A stretch of 6,112 bases of DNA from Geobacter sp. UBA698 (GCA_002298925.1 DBMM01000062.1:1-6112); one strand, 5' to 3'. Shown: positions 1 to 5,965, numbered from the stretch's first letter. Notes: generated from the letters alone by a model not told the origin. Translations and numbers: made by a program.

Positions 1-297
1 TCCAGTGCCGCCAACCAGAATGATGTTGCTCTTTTGGGCAAGAAAGCTTCCATCGTAGAGTGTTTTGACCTGCTGTTCATTAACCGGCGATTCGGAGAAC
101 TCGAAGTGGTCCAGATCCTTTTCCACCTGGAACTTGGCGATACCCATGCGGTAGCGGATACTGCGAACTCTCCGCTCGGCAAGCTCTGCGGTGAGCAGAT
201 CGAGCAGTATCTTCTCCGGCGTGGCCCGCTGTTTGATGCCGGTGGCTATCAGTTCATCGAAGGTGGCTTTCATGCCGTACAGACCAAGAGTGCCCAT
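1..297 (-). CDS. istB: IstB-type ATP-binding transposition helper, partial and probably frameshifted
   Basis: The minus strand encodes 99 residues, from an ATG at 297-295 to the left edge, that read as the N-terminal domain of IstB, the AAA+ ATPase helping the IstA transposase of IS21 elements. Recognisable features are MGTLGLYGMKATFDEL, the segment RSIRYRMGIAKFQVEKDLDHF, SPVNEQQV, and NIILVGGTG, where the Walker A loop (usually GGxGTGKTH) begins and is cut by the edge. ATG 297 lacks a Shine-Dalgarno sequence. A much better start is ATG 326-324, five bases after GGAGG, but it is in another frame. One extra A in the A-run read from 313 to 310 would join them as MLLREKLLPAMGTLGLYGM, matching the normal IstB N-terminus. 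I infer a 1-nt deletion, or a sequencing error. The family call is firm; functionality is doubtful. Confidence 0.75.
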   Translation of the reverse strand, partial: MGTLGLYGMKATFDELIATGIKQRATPEKILLDLLTAELAERRVRSIRYRMGIAKFQVEKDLDHFEFSESPVNEQQVKTLYDGSFLAQKSNIILVGGTG

Positions 298-312
298 TGC
301 GGGCAGCAGTTT

Positions 313-414
313 TCACGCAGTAGCATAGGCACCTCCGAGAAGCAGCAGGTCATATCGTTGGCAATCCGCTATGGGTGGCGTAGTCAGAACCGGCAGAGAG
401 GTCAAGAAGAGAGG
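313..414 (-). pseudogene. istA: C-terminal remnant of IstA transposase
   Basis: A minus-strand frame open from 414 to the TGA at 315-313 encodes about 33 residues ending CQRYDLLLLGGAYATA. IS21 IstA transposases typically end with a proline-rich stretch and a YDxLL motif just before istB, and the PP...RYDLLLL tail fits that. The last 14 bases overlap the likely original istB start (ATG 326-324), and the istB ribosome binding site (GGAGGT, 336-331) lies inside this reading frame, the usual translational coupling of istAB. No DDE catalytic domain remains, because an in-frame stop (417-415) and the inverted repeat from 420 cut the gene. The identification depends largely on the adjacent istB. Confidence 0.5.
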
Positions 415-418
415 TCAA
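395..418. repeat. Tandem 11-base direct repeat next to hairpin
   Basis: AGAGAGGTCAA occurs at 395-405 and again at 408-418, separated by GA, giving a 13-base period. The second copy ends one base before the inverted repeat that starts at 420. It sits exactly where istA homology fades. It might be a small duplication from the insertion or rearrangement that placed the hairpin here, or chance purine-rich repetition. Confidence 0.6.
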
Positions 419-419
419 T

Positions 420-480
420 AGGGACGTTGCTTGCTATTTTGCTATTCTGAAAATTTAGAAAAATAGCAAGCAACGTCCCT
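420..480. repeat. Perfect 21-bp inverted repeat, REP/MITE-like hairpin (copy 1)
   Basis: Positions 420-440 and 460-480 are exact reverse complements (21 bp), with a 19-base AT-rich loop. The outer end reads AGGGACGTTG and the inner end CTATTTT. The loop side starts CTATT and ends TAGAAAAATA, a pattern repeated in the hairpin at 1836-1893. There is no open reading frame inside, and no terminal duplication is evident apart from the direct repeat just upstream. The form (short, palindromic, repeated, at the edge of truncated genes) suits a REP or MITE-type element of the kind moved by IS200/RAYT-like Y1 transposases, but no such transposase gene is present, so that link is inference. The 3' part is not followed by a T-tract, which argues against a simple terminator. 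Confidence 0.8.
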
Positions 481-609
481 GAGGAATGCTCTGAGCCGGG
501 CGGTGACAAGTTCCGCGGGGTCGCGCCGCAGATACCGAGGGAGGTGCAGCTGGAGCATGGCGAGAAGATCGGGCTGGGGAGCAGGAAATATGAGTTGATC
601 AGAGTGTGA
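481..609 (+). pseudogene. Unidentified gene tail after hairpin 1
   Basis: A plus-strand frame without any ATG is open from within the hairpin to the TGA at 607-609 and encodes about 43 residues downstream of the repeat. The end reads LEHGEKIGLGSRKYELIRV. The pattern LxxGxxIxLGxxxYxL resembles the last strands of an FHA domain, but that is weak evidence from a short stretch. It may be the 3' end of a gene whose front was lost when the hairpin/IS21 junction formed. No start codon or ribosome binding site supports translation. It could also be non-coding. Confidence 0.2.
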
Positions 610-633
610 TGCTTTCTCCGATCACCGTATACT
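605..633 (+). promoter_or_regulatory. Possible sigma-70-type promoter of the rhodanese gene
   Basis: TATACT at 628-633 is a good -10 match. Seventeen bases upstream, TGTGAT (605-610) is only a poor -35. Transcription would start near 640 and leave a leader of about 75 bases containing the palindrome at 655-678. This is inferred from sequence alone. Confidence 0.25.
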
Positions 634-654
634 TGTTCCATTTGGGGGGATGAG

Positions 655-678
655 CGGTTCACGCGTGCGCGTGAATCG
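655..678. promoter_or_regulatory. GC-rich palindrome upstream of rhodanese, possible operator
   Basis: CGGTTCACGCG (655-665) and CGCGTGAATCG (668-678) form an 11-bp inverted repeat with one mismatch (G657/T676, a G-U pair in RNA) and a 2-base centre. The inner eight pairs are perfect. It lies about 40 bases before the rhodanese start and just after the putative -10. It is too tight for a good RNA hairpin loop and lacks a T-run, so a dimeric repressor site is more likely than a terminator. No regulator can be named. Confidence 0.4.
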
Positions 679-715
679 GTAAATAACACGGAGTTGGATC
701 AAGAAAGGAATACGT

Positions 716-1447
716 ATGAGAAATTGGTATATTGTAGGTCTGCTGCTTGTCATGCTGCTAACGGGCGCAGTCGGTGTAGCTGCTGAAAAGACAAAGGACG
801 GCTTTTCAATTGTATCCAGTGAGCAACTCAAAGAACTGCTGGACAAAAAACCCGCCGGTCTTGTGGTGATAGATGCCCGTACACCGCAGGAGTATCAGGA
901 AGCACATATTCTCGGTGCCGTCAGCATTCCTCTGCCAGTGCTTGAAAAGGACAATTCTGTGTTGAAGTTTTCCAAGGACGCCCGACGGGTGTTTTACTGC
1001 AATGGCGTCAAGTGCGGAAAAAGTGGCAAATCGGCCTTGATTGCTCGCTCAATGGGCTATGCGAACATTGCGATCTATGCCGATGGTATGCCGGTTTGGG
1101 AAGAAAAAGGGTATCCTCTATACACCGGGCCGGAGTACGACAAAACCGTAAAGACCAGCATGCTCAAACCGGCTGTCGTTAAGGCGCTGCTAGATTCTGC
1201 GCCGACAACCGTAACAGTGGTAGACGTGCGTGACACCAAAGAGTTCGCCGAAGGGCATGTACCAGGTGCCATCAACATCCCGGTCGAAACCTTTGCTTCA
1301 GGATCGGGAGTTCTCGACAAAGGGAAACAGATTATCGTCTACTGCAATTCCGGTGGCCGCAGCTACAATGCTTATCGCAAACTGCAGAAACTAGCCTATC
1401 CGAATATCGCCCAGATGATTTTTGAAGATTGGAAAAATGATGGGTAG
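716..1447 (+). CDS. Exported tandem rhodanese-domain protein
   Basis: The 243-residue protein begins with a Sec signal peptide (residues 1-23, hydrophobic core IVGLLLVMLLTGAVG, likely cut after VAA), so it should act in the periplasm. Two rhodanese domains follow. Domain 1 (about 32-136) has VIDARTPQEY and an active-site loop starting at Cys95 (CNGVKCGKS) with a second cysteine at 100. Domain 2 (about 150-240) has VVDVRDTKEF, GHVPGAINIP and the classical loop CNSGGRS at Cys210. Both nucleophilic cysteines remain, so sulfur transfer through a persulfide is plausible; the acceptor is unknown. AAAGGAA (704-710) is a suitable ribosome binding site six bases from ATG 716. The protein stops at WKNDG, but the same frame continues PIATTPVTK to TAA (1475-1477), so the TAG may be a mutated Leu codon. 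It stands alone, with no operon partner. Confidence 0.88.
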   Translation: MRNWYIVGLLLVMLLTGAVGVAAEKTKDGFSIVSSEQLKELLDKKPAGLVVIDARTPQEYQEAHILGAVSIPLPVLEKDNSVLKFSKDARRVFYCNGVKCGKSGKSALIARSMGYANIAIYADGMPVWEEKGYPLYTGPEYDKTVKTSMLKPAVVKALLDSAPTTVTVVDVRDTKEFAEGHVPGAINIPVETFASGSGVLDKGKQIIVYCNSGGRSYNAYRKLQKLAYPNIAQMIFEDWKNDG

Positions 1448-1529
1448 CCCATTGCCACCACCCCAGTGACGAAGTAAGTTTGATACATCGCTCACCATTT
1501 TCAGATTGAAGGATTCAACCAGCGGCACG

Positions 1530-1555
1530 ACCGGCCCATGAATTACCGGGCCGGT
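1530..1555. terminator. GC-rich hairpin after the rhodanese gene, terminator-like
   Basis: ACCGGCCC (1530-1537) and GGGCCGGT (1548-1555) form a perfect 8-bp stem with a 10-base loop, about 80 bases after the rhodanese stop. The stem is strong, but no T-tract follows on either strand, so intrinsic termination is uncertain. It also lies at the point where the minus-strand group II intron similarity fades, and could be part of that structure or of the breakpoint. Confidence 0.35.
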
Positions 1556-1799
1556 TGACCTCATTTCCGGCTTGCCCCCTCCTAAGTGCGTCACGGATCT
1601 ACAACGCAGTCGTCCTTCCCAACGAGTCACATACGGGTCTCATTCCTTCAACCTTGCGGCTTACGGCCTGCCTGCTTGCTGTCCTACGCTTAAAGCTCAA
1701 TTTTACCAGCAGCCTCCAAGTACTCGCTACCCGGTGGCTGGCCAACCTTCCGGGGCGGGATTCTCACCCGCTAGATTATGCGACCTTGCCCGACCGCAC
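1556..1799 (-). ncRNA. 5' fragment of a group II intron (domain I region)
   Basis: Read on the minus strand, the segment starts with GTGCGGTCGGGCAAGG, matching the GUGYG 5' end of group II introns. It continues with landmarks I recognise from bacterial group II intron domain I: GGGTGAGAATCCC, GCCAGCCACCGGGTAGCGAG, AAATTGAGC, GTATGTGACTCG and GTAGATCCGTGACGC, ending near AAGCCGGAAATGAGG. The hallmark domain V hairpin, domain VI and the reverse transcriptase/maturase gene are absent, and the rhodanese gene lies where they would be. The fragment therefore cannot splice or move. The 5' exon side is 1800-1834, next to hairpin copy 2. The exact 3' breakpoint is uncertain, between about 1478 and 1556. 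Several spurious open frames overlap it. Confidence 0.65.
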
Positions 1800-1835
1800 C
1801 GCAGGTCGAACCCCTCTTAAGCGAGAGCCCACCAG

Positions 1836-1893
1836 GGACGCTGTTATTTATTTATATCTATTGAGTGAACTAGAAAAATAAATAACAGCGTCC
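1836..1893. repeat. 18-bp inverted repeat, REP/MITE-like hairpin (copy 2)
   Basis: Positions 1836-1853 and 1876-1893 are exact reverse complements (18 bp), with a 22-base loop. The left flank reads GGGACGCTGTTATTTATTT from 1835, and the right arm ends CAGCGTCC. The loop side begins CTATT (1858) and ends TAGAAAAATA (1871-1880), just as in the hairpin at 420-480. The two are thus members of one family even though five stem positions differ. It lies between the group II intron 5' exon and the truncated DUF4338 gene, whose frame is closed by a TAA (1879-1881) inside the right arm. Confidence 0.75.
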
Positions 1894-2686
1894 ATTGTTT
1901 TTACCAATCGGGCTAAACTGTCCCGACAGGTGTGCCGGATGCTTGGCTGGTACAAGGCTGACGGCGGCCTGAAGGAGATGTCGTGCCGGATGGCCATACT
2001 GCGCATGCATGCCGATGGCTTAATTCGTCTGCCCCCGCCCGCAAGAACCAAACCGGCGTTACGACCAATCAGCTTCACTCCAGCAACTGATCCACAAGAT
2101 CCCATTATCCATCCCGTTCACCATTTGGGACCAATACGACAGTGTGCAGTCGAAAAGGCTGATTCTGACCTTTGGAACGAGTCATATTCAACGTTACCAT
2201 TACTTGGGCTACACCCCGCTGCCCGGTGCCCAGATGAGGTATTTTGTTTTGTTCGACCAACAGATCATCGCGCTATTAGGCTTTGGTGCAGCAGCATGGC
2301 AGGCAGCCCCACGTGACCACTATATTGGCTGGGACCATGCACACCGAAAACTTAATTTGCCTCAGGTAGCCAATAACGCCCACTTTCTCATATTACCCTG
2401 GGTTCAGGTAAAAAATCTGGCTTCGAAAATTCTCGCCATGGCAGTGAAGCAAGTCCCACAAGACTGGCAGAAACAATACAATATCAAGCCTGTGCTGATG
2501 GAAACGTTTGTCGAGACTGGGCGGTTTGCCGGAACATGCTATAAAGCTGCTAACTGGGTCCATGTCGGTACCACAAAAGGCAGAGGCAAGCTCGGACCAG
2601 CGGGACAGCAAAGCGTACCTATCAAAGATCTCTGGCTTTATCCATTAGACTCTGATTTCAGGGAAATTTTAACTGCATGTTTTTAA
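1894..2686 (+). pseudogene. DUF4338 (DruA-like) protein, N-terminally truncated and frameshifted
   Basis: Two overlapping frames together make about 260 codons of a DUF4338 family protein, the family that includes DruA of Druantia defence systems and many standalone copies. The first frame (1894 to about 2181) reads NRAKLSRQVCRMLGWYKADG, then GLKEMSCRMAILRM and GLIRLPPP, and ends LWNE. The second (about 2183 to TAA 2684-2686) reads IQRYHYLGYTPLPGAQMRY, FGAAAWQAAPRDHYIGW, FLILPWV, METFVETGRFAGTCYKAANW, VGTTKGRGK and DLWLYPLDSDFREIL. Joining them needs one base skipped near 2182, so I infer a 1-nt insertion. The N-terminal residues before NRAKLSRQ are replaced by the hairpin, and there is no ATG or ribosome binding site before the only early start, a GTG at 1930. 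Translation from an internal start would give only the C-terminal part. No other Druantia gene is nearby. Family call firm; exact role unknown. Confidence 0.8.
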
Positions 2687-2762
2687 CAACATGTTGAACG
2701 AATATTTACGCCTTTTCTGCATTATTTTACTTAAATAGCGATTGTTTTTTATATGTTTCCGA

Positions 2763-2791
2763 TTGTGGGGGGGCATGAAAAAAGGTATAAG
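2763..2791 (+). promoter_or_regulatory. Possible sigma-70 promoter for the GGDEF-EAL gene
   Basis: TTGTGG (2763-2768) and TATAAG (2786-2791) are separated by 17 bases, matching -35/-10 spacing; the -10 is good, the -35 moderate. It lies in the 216-base gap between the DUF4338 pseudogene and the start at 2903, giving a leader of about 105 bases. I see no c-di-GMP riboswitch in that leader. Confidence 0.3.
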
Positions 2792-2902
2792 CAGGATAGT
2801 CGCATCACTGCAGTTATCTTGCCAATTCAGCTGATGCATTCCGGCTGATTCCGATTGACCGCCAGAACAACGTTGCTTGACGGCCGATCCAGGGGAAATG
2901 AA

Positions 2903-5380
2903 ATGCTCAATCTGACGCGTTACTATTCAATTGCCAGCCTGGTCTGCATTATTATTGCGGCGGCAATCATCGGAATGTTTGACCGTCACCAGTCCACAAA
3001 ATCATTGATGGAAATGGCCGAGGACCGCAATGCGGCACTCACCCGTGTGTTCGGCAATGCTCTCTGGCCCCATTTTTCTCCGTTGCTCAAGCAGGGCACT
3101 GCCGGTCGGCCGATCGACCCTTCCGGCCCTGAAATAGCCGGCCTGCGTAGACAGGTAGTGGAGTTGATGAAAAACACATCTGCCGTCAAGGTCAAAATCT
3201 ACAACCTGGAAGGTGTGACTGTCTTCTCAACCGAGGCCAGGCAGATCGGCGAAAACAAGCATGCCAATGCAGGTTTTCTGGCTGCCGCACAGGGGCGCCT
3301 GGCTAGCGAATTGACTCACCGCAACAAGTTCAGCGCCTTTGATGGTGTGATTGAATCGCGCGATCTTCTATCCACCTATATCCCTTTCACACCCGAGAAC
3401 AGTAAACAGATCGAGGGAGTCTTCGAGCTTTATACCGACATAACCCCTTTCCTGGCCCGGGTAAAGCGCATCCAGTGGCTTCTGATGCTGGTGGTGGCGG
3501 GCGTTTCAAGTCTGCTCTACAGCCTGCTCTACCTAGTTGTGCGGCGGGCAAAACTGATTATCAGCGATCAGGAGGCCCAACTGAAGAACTCACTGGCACG
3601 CATCGAGGAGGATAACCACCTTCTGGATCAGCGGGTAAACGATCGGACCCGGGAATTGCAGGACGTCAACCGTACGCTTCAGATAGAAATCGCCGAGCGT
3701 GAACGTGCCGAGGAGGGGCTGCGCCTGTCGGCCAAGGTTTTCGAGAATACGGTGGAGGGCGTCATTATCACCGACGCAGAGGGCAGAATCCTGGCCGTTA
3801 ACCGGGCCTTTACCCAGGTTACCGGTTATGAACTGGCGGATGTGCTGCATCTGACCCCCCGAATCCTCAAGTCCGGACGTCACGATGCCAAATTTTACGA
3901 AGAGATGTGGCGGTCACTAAATCAGAGCGGTCAGTGGGTCGGAGAAATCTGGAATAAACGCAAAAACGGCGAAATCTACCCGGAACGTCTGACGATCGGG
4001 GTTGTCCGGGACGCTGCCGGCGGAGTCGGGCATTATGTGGGGGTTTTCAGCGATATTACCGACATCAAGCGCTCGCAGGAGAGGCTGGATTTCCTTGCGC
4101 ACCATGATCTGCTGACCAATCTTCCGAATCGCCTGCTATTCAATCACCGCCTGAACCACAGCATCGCGTTGGCTCAACGCAATCACCGGCAGCTGGCGGT
4201 GGTCTTCATCGATCTGGATCACTTCAAAAACGTCAACGACACGCTAGGGCATGATCTTGGCGACGATCTGCTGAAGAGGGTTGCCGAGGATCTGATCGTT
4301 CATGTGCGCAAATCCGACACTTTGGCACGGATCGGCGGCGATGAATTCATTCTGCTGCTGGATGATATTGAAGCGCCGCGCTATGCCGGGGCAATTGCAG
4401 AAAAGTTTCTTCACCTGCTCAGCCGGACCTTCATGATCTCCGGCCACGAAATTATCATCTCGGCCAGCATCGGGGTCAGTTTCTTTCCCACTGACGGTCA
4501 GGACGTGACAGCTCTGGTGAAGAATGCCGATACTGCCATGTACTACGCCAAAACCCACGGGCGCAATTCCTACCACTTCTACGCACCGGCCATGAGCGAG
4601 TATGCCCAGGAGCGTGTTCTGCTTGAGGCTTTGCTGCGCCGGTCCATCGAGCGGGGCGAACTGTCGCTGCACTACCAGCCACAGGTGGATCTGGTAACGG
4701 GAAGGCTGGTGGGGGCGGAAGCGCTGGTGCGCTGGAACAATCCGGAGCTGGGGTCGGTATCGCCGGTGCGCTTTATCCCGATTGCCGAGGATATCGGCTA
4801 CATTTCCATTCTGGGAGAATGGGTGCTGCGCACCGCCTGCCGGCAGGTTAAAGAGTGGGAAAAAGCCGGTTTTACTCTGCCGTGCATTTCGGTTAATCTT
4901 TCCGTCAAGCAGCTGGAGCACGGCGATATCGTTGAAATTGTCGGCCGCGTTCTGGAAGAGACCGGGCTTTCATCTTTGCGGCTGGAACTGGAAGTGACCG
5001 AATCAGCCATCATGAAGAACGAGAAGGCGCTGGATTTTCTGGATGGTTTGCGTTCAATCGGCGTGGAGCTGGCGGTGGATGATTTCGGTACCGGCTATTC
5101 TTCTCTGAGCTACCTGCGGCGTCTGCCGATCCAGAAGCTTAAAATCGATCGTTCCTTTATTACGGATGTGACCGCCGAACCCAGTCGCGAGGCGATCGTG
5201 CGTGCGATCATCGCGCTGGCGACCGCCCTGGGCCTGCATACCATTGCAGAGGGTATCGAGACGGAAGCCGAAGCACTGTTCTTGATTCAGGAGGGGTGTC
5301 AGCAGGCGCAGGGTTATCTCTACAGCCGGCCGCTTCCGCCGGAGGAGTTCCTGTCCAAATGGGGAAAAGTGCCGGTCTGA
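2903..5380 (+). CDS. Membrane-bound PAS-GGDEF-EAL c-di-GMP synthase/phosphodiesterase
   Basis: I choose ATG 2903 (825 residues) because AGGGG (2891-2895) lies seven bases upstream; the frame extends to a TTG at 2855 without better support. Order: transmembrane helix 1 (about 9-26), a periplasmic sensor region of about 165 residues of no named type, helix 2 (about 191-212), a charged coiled coil (219-274) and a PAS/PAC domain (275-386). The GGDEF domain (396-559) has FIDLDHFK, intact GGDEF at 478-482 and the RxxD product-inhibition site (RKSD, 469-472) five residues before it. The EAL domain (569-819) has EAL at 606-608, NLS, LEVTES, DDFGTGYSSL, KLKID, AEGIET and QGY, all expected metal and catalytic residues. 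Both activities are therefore possible: making c-di-GMP from GTP and cleaving it to pGpG. The periplasmic and PAS regions presumably decide which dominates. Ligand and target are unknown. Confidence 0.93.
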   Translation: MLNLTRYYSIASLVCIIIAAAIIGMFDRHQSTKSLMEMAEDRNAALTRVFGNALWPHFSPLLKQGTAGRPIDPSGPEIAGLRRQVVELMKNTSAVKVKIYNLEGVTVFSTEARQIGENKHANAGFLAAAQGRLASELTHRNKFSAFDGVIESRDLLSTYIPFTPENSKQIEGVFELYTDITPFLARVKRIQWLLMLVVAGVSSLLYSLLYLVVRRAKLIISDQEAQLKNSLARIEEDNHLLDQRVNDRTRELQDVNRTLQIEIAERERAEEGLRLSAKVFENTVEGVIITDAEGRILAVNRAFTQVTGYELADVLHLTPRILKSGRHDAKFYEEMWRSLNQSGQWVGEIWNKRKNGEIYPERLTIGVVRDAAGGVGHYVGVFSDITDIKRSQERLDFLAHHDLLTNLPNRLLFNHRLNHSIALAQRNHRQLAVVFIDLDHFKNVNDTLGHDLGDDLLKRVAEDLIVHVRKSDTLARIGGDEFILLLDDIEAPRYAGAIAEKFLHLLSRTFMISGHEIIISASIGVSFFPTDGQDVTALVKNADTAMYYAKTHGRNSYHFYAPAMSEYAQERVLLEALLRRSIERGELSLHYQPQVDLVTGRLVGAEALVRWNNPELGSVSPVRFIPIAEDIGYISILGEWVLRTACRQVKEWEKAGFTLPCISVNLSVKQLEHGDIVEIVGRVLEETGLSSLRLELEVTESAIMKNEKALDFLDGLRSIGVELAVDDFGTGYSSLSYLRRLPIQKLKIDRSFITDVTAEPSREAIVRAIIALATALGLHTIAEGIETEAEALFLIQEGCQQAQGYLYSRPLPPEEFLSKWGKVPV

Positions 5381-5381
5381 A

Positions 5382-5900
5382 TTATTCGCCGGGTACGTCT
5401 TTCAGCCTTACTCCGTCAGCTGCCATATCAATCAGCCCCTCCTTGTACAGCCGGCCCACCGCTTCTTTGAAACTTTTCTTGCTTAGTTTCAGCAGTTCGG
5501 CAATCGCTTCCGGTGCGCTTTTGCCAGTCAGGGACAGGAATCCGTCTCTTGCTTTCAGGGTCGACAGGATCAGCTCCCTGTCCGTGGCTGCCTCCTGGGC
5601 GCCACCTTTGCGCAGTGTTATGCCCAGCTTGCCGTCTTCCCTGATCTTTTTGACATAGCCCCGCAGGCGATCACCGCAGGCCGGTTTAACCAATAGATCA
5701 TTGTTAAAGAGCAGTCCTCCGAAAGAGTCGTTGACGATGACCTTGGCCCCCAGATCGCTGAAGGCATAAACCAGCAGGTCAACCTCGCCTCCTTCGGCCA
5801 GCGTGTCGTCCACCGGTCTGATGAACTTCTCCAGCTTAGCCGAAGCGGCGATCCGGCCGCTGCTGGGGGAAGGATAGAGGGTCAACTCTCCATTTTCCAT
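5382..5900 (-). CDS. CvfB/YitL-type S1-winged-helix protein, C-terminal half only
   Basis: This 172-residue protein matches the C-terminal half of CvfB/YitL proteins, RNA-binding regulators usually near 280-300 residues with tandem S1 domains and a winged helix. Visible are the strand SGRIAASAKLEKF (14-26), VDLLV with LGAKVIVNDSFGGLLFNN, the S1-type end GYVKKIREDGKLGITLRK (81-98), and the winged helix with GFLSLTGKSAPEAI and LSKKSFKEAVGRLYKEGLI (about 105-168). The first two S1-like domains (about 130 residues) are missing, and nothing upstream (5901-6112) encodes them in any minus-strand frame. ATG 5900 has no Shine-Dalgarno sequence. The gene is probably a 5'-truncated remnant with its frame still open, although a shortened working protein cannot be excluded. 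Its stop is one base from the stop of the convergent GGDEF-EAL gene, so there is no room for a terminator between them. Confidence 0.75.
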   Translation of the reverse strand: MENGELTLYPSPSSGRIAASAKLEKFIRPVDDTLAEGGEVDLLVYAFSDLGAKVIVNDSFGGLLFNNDLLVKPACGDRLRGYVKKIREDGKLGITLRKGGAQEAATDRELILSTLKARDGFLSLTGKSAPEAIAELLKLSKKSFKEAVGRLYKEGLIDMAADGVRLKDVPGE

Positions 5901-5965
5901 TTTAAGCGGAAGAATGAAGGATTTCCCAACTCACGGCTCGACCGGCCCTAAACCCGGGGCCCAGG

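Larger units (their letters stand above)
1..414 (-). mobile_element. IS21-family element relic (istA tail plus istB 5' part)
   Basis: The minus strand carries the istA-istB junction of an IS21-type insertion sequence: the last codons of istA, a strong GGAGGT ribosome binding site, an overlapping istB start, and the N-terminal third of the IstB ATPase, which continues past the left edge. Reading against the gene direction, homology stops at an in-frame TGA (417-415). An 11-base direct repeat and a long inverted repeat follow, so most of istA is missing and this copy cannot transpose by itself. The terminal inverted repeats of the element are not visible. Element boundaries are inferred from where protein similarity ends. 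Confidence 0.7.

Noticed and set aside
34..450. Plus-strand 138-codon open frame
   Set aside because: It runs antisense to istB/istA and ends inside the hairpin; the minus strand shows the recognisable IstB protein.
1445..1447. TAG read as pyrrolysine in the rhodanese
   Set aside because: No reason to expect it: the position is a likely Leu in the family and no Pyl genes are visible. A simple amber mutation or natural stop explains it.
1555..1881. Plus-strand open frames of 82-108 codons across 1555-1881
   Set aside because: They lie antisense to the group II intron fragment; no ribosome binding site, no family match. Such frames are common artefacts on intron sequence.
1894..2686. A Druantia defence system
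   Set aside because: Only a broken DUF4338 gene is present; no helicase or other Druantia component is in the window.
2775..2834. Short frame starting MKKGISRIVASLQLS, like a leader peptide or signal-peptide start
   Set aside because: Only 19 codons; the G-run directly touches the start and is not a properly spaced ribosome binding site. Nothing downstream continues the frame.
4244..4921. Minus-strand 225-codon open frame
   Set aside because: It is a shadow of the GGDEF-EAL gene in the opposite strand, where the plus-strand protein carries clear domain motifs.
1523..5948. CGGC(A/T)CGACCGGCCC present at 1523-1537 and 5934-5948, each before a GGGCC that can pair with it
   Set aside because: A 14 of 15 match between two GC-rich sites can occur by chance in 6 kb, and the flanking sequences do not align further.
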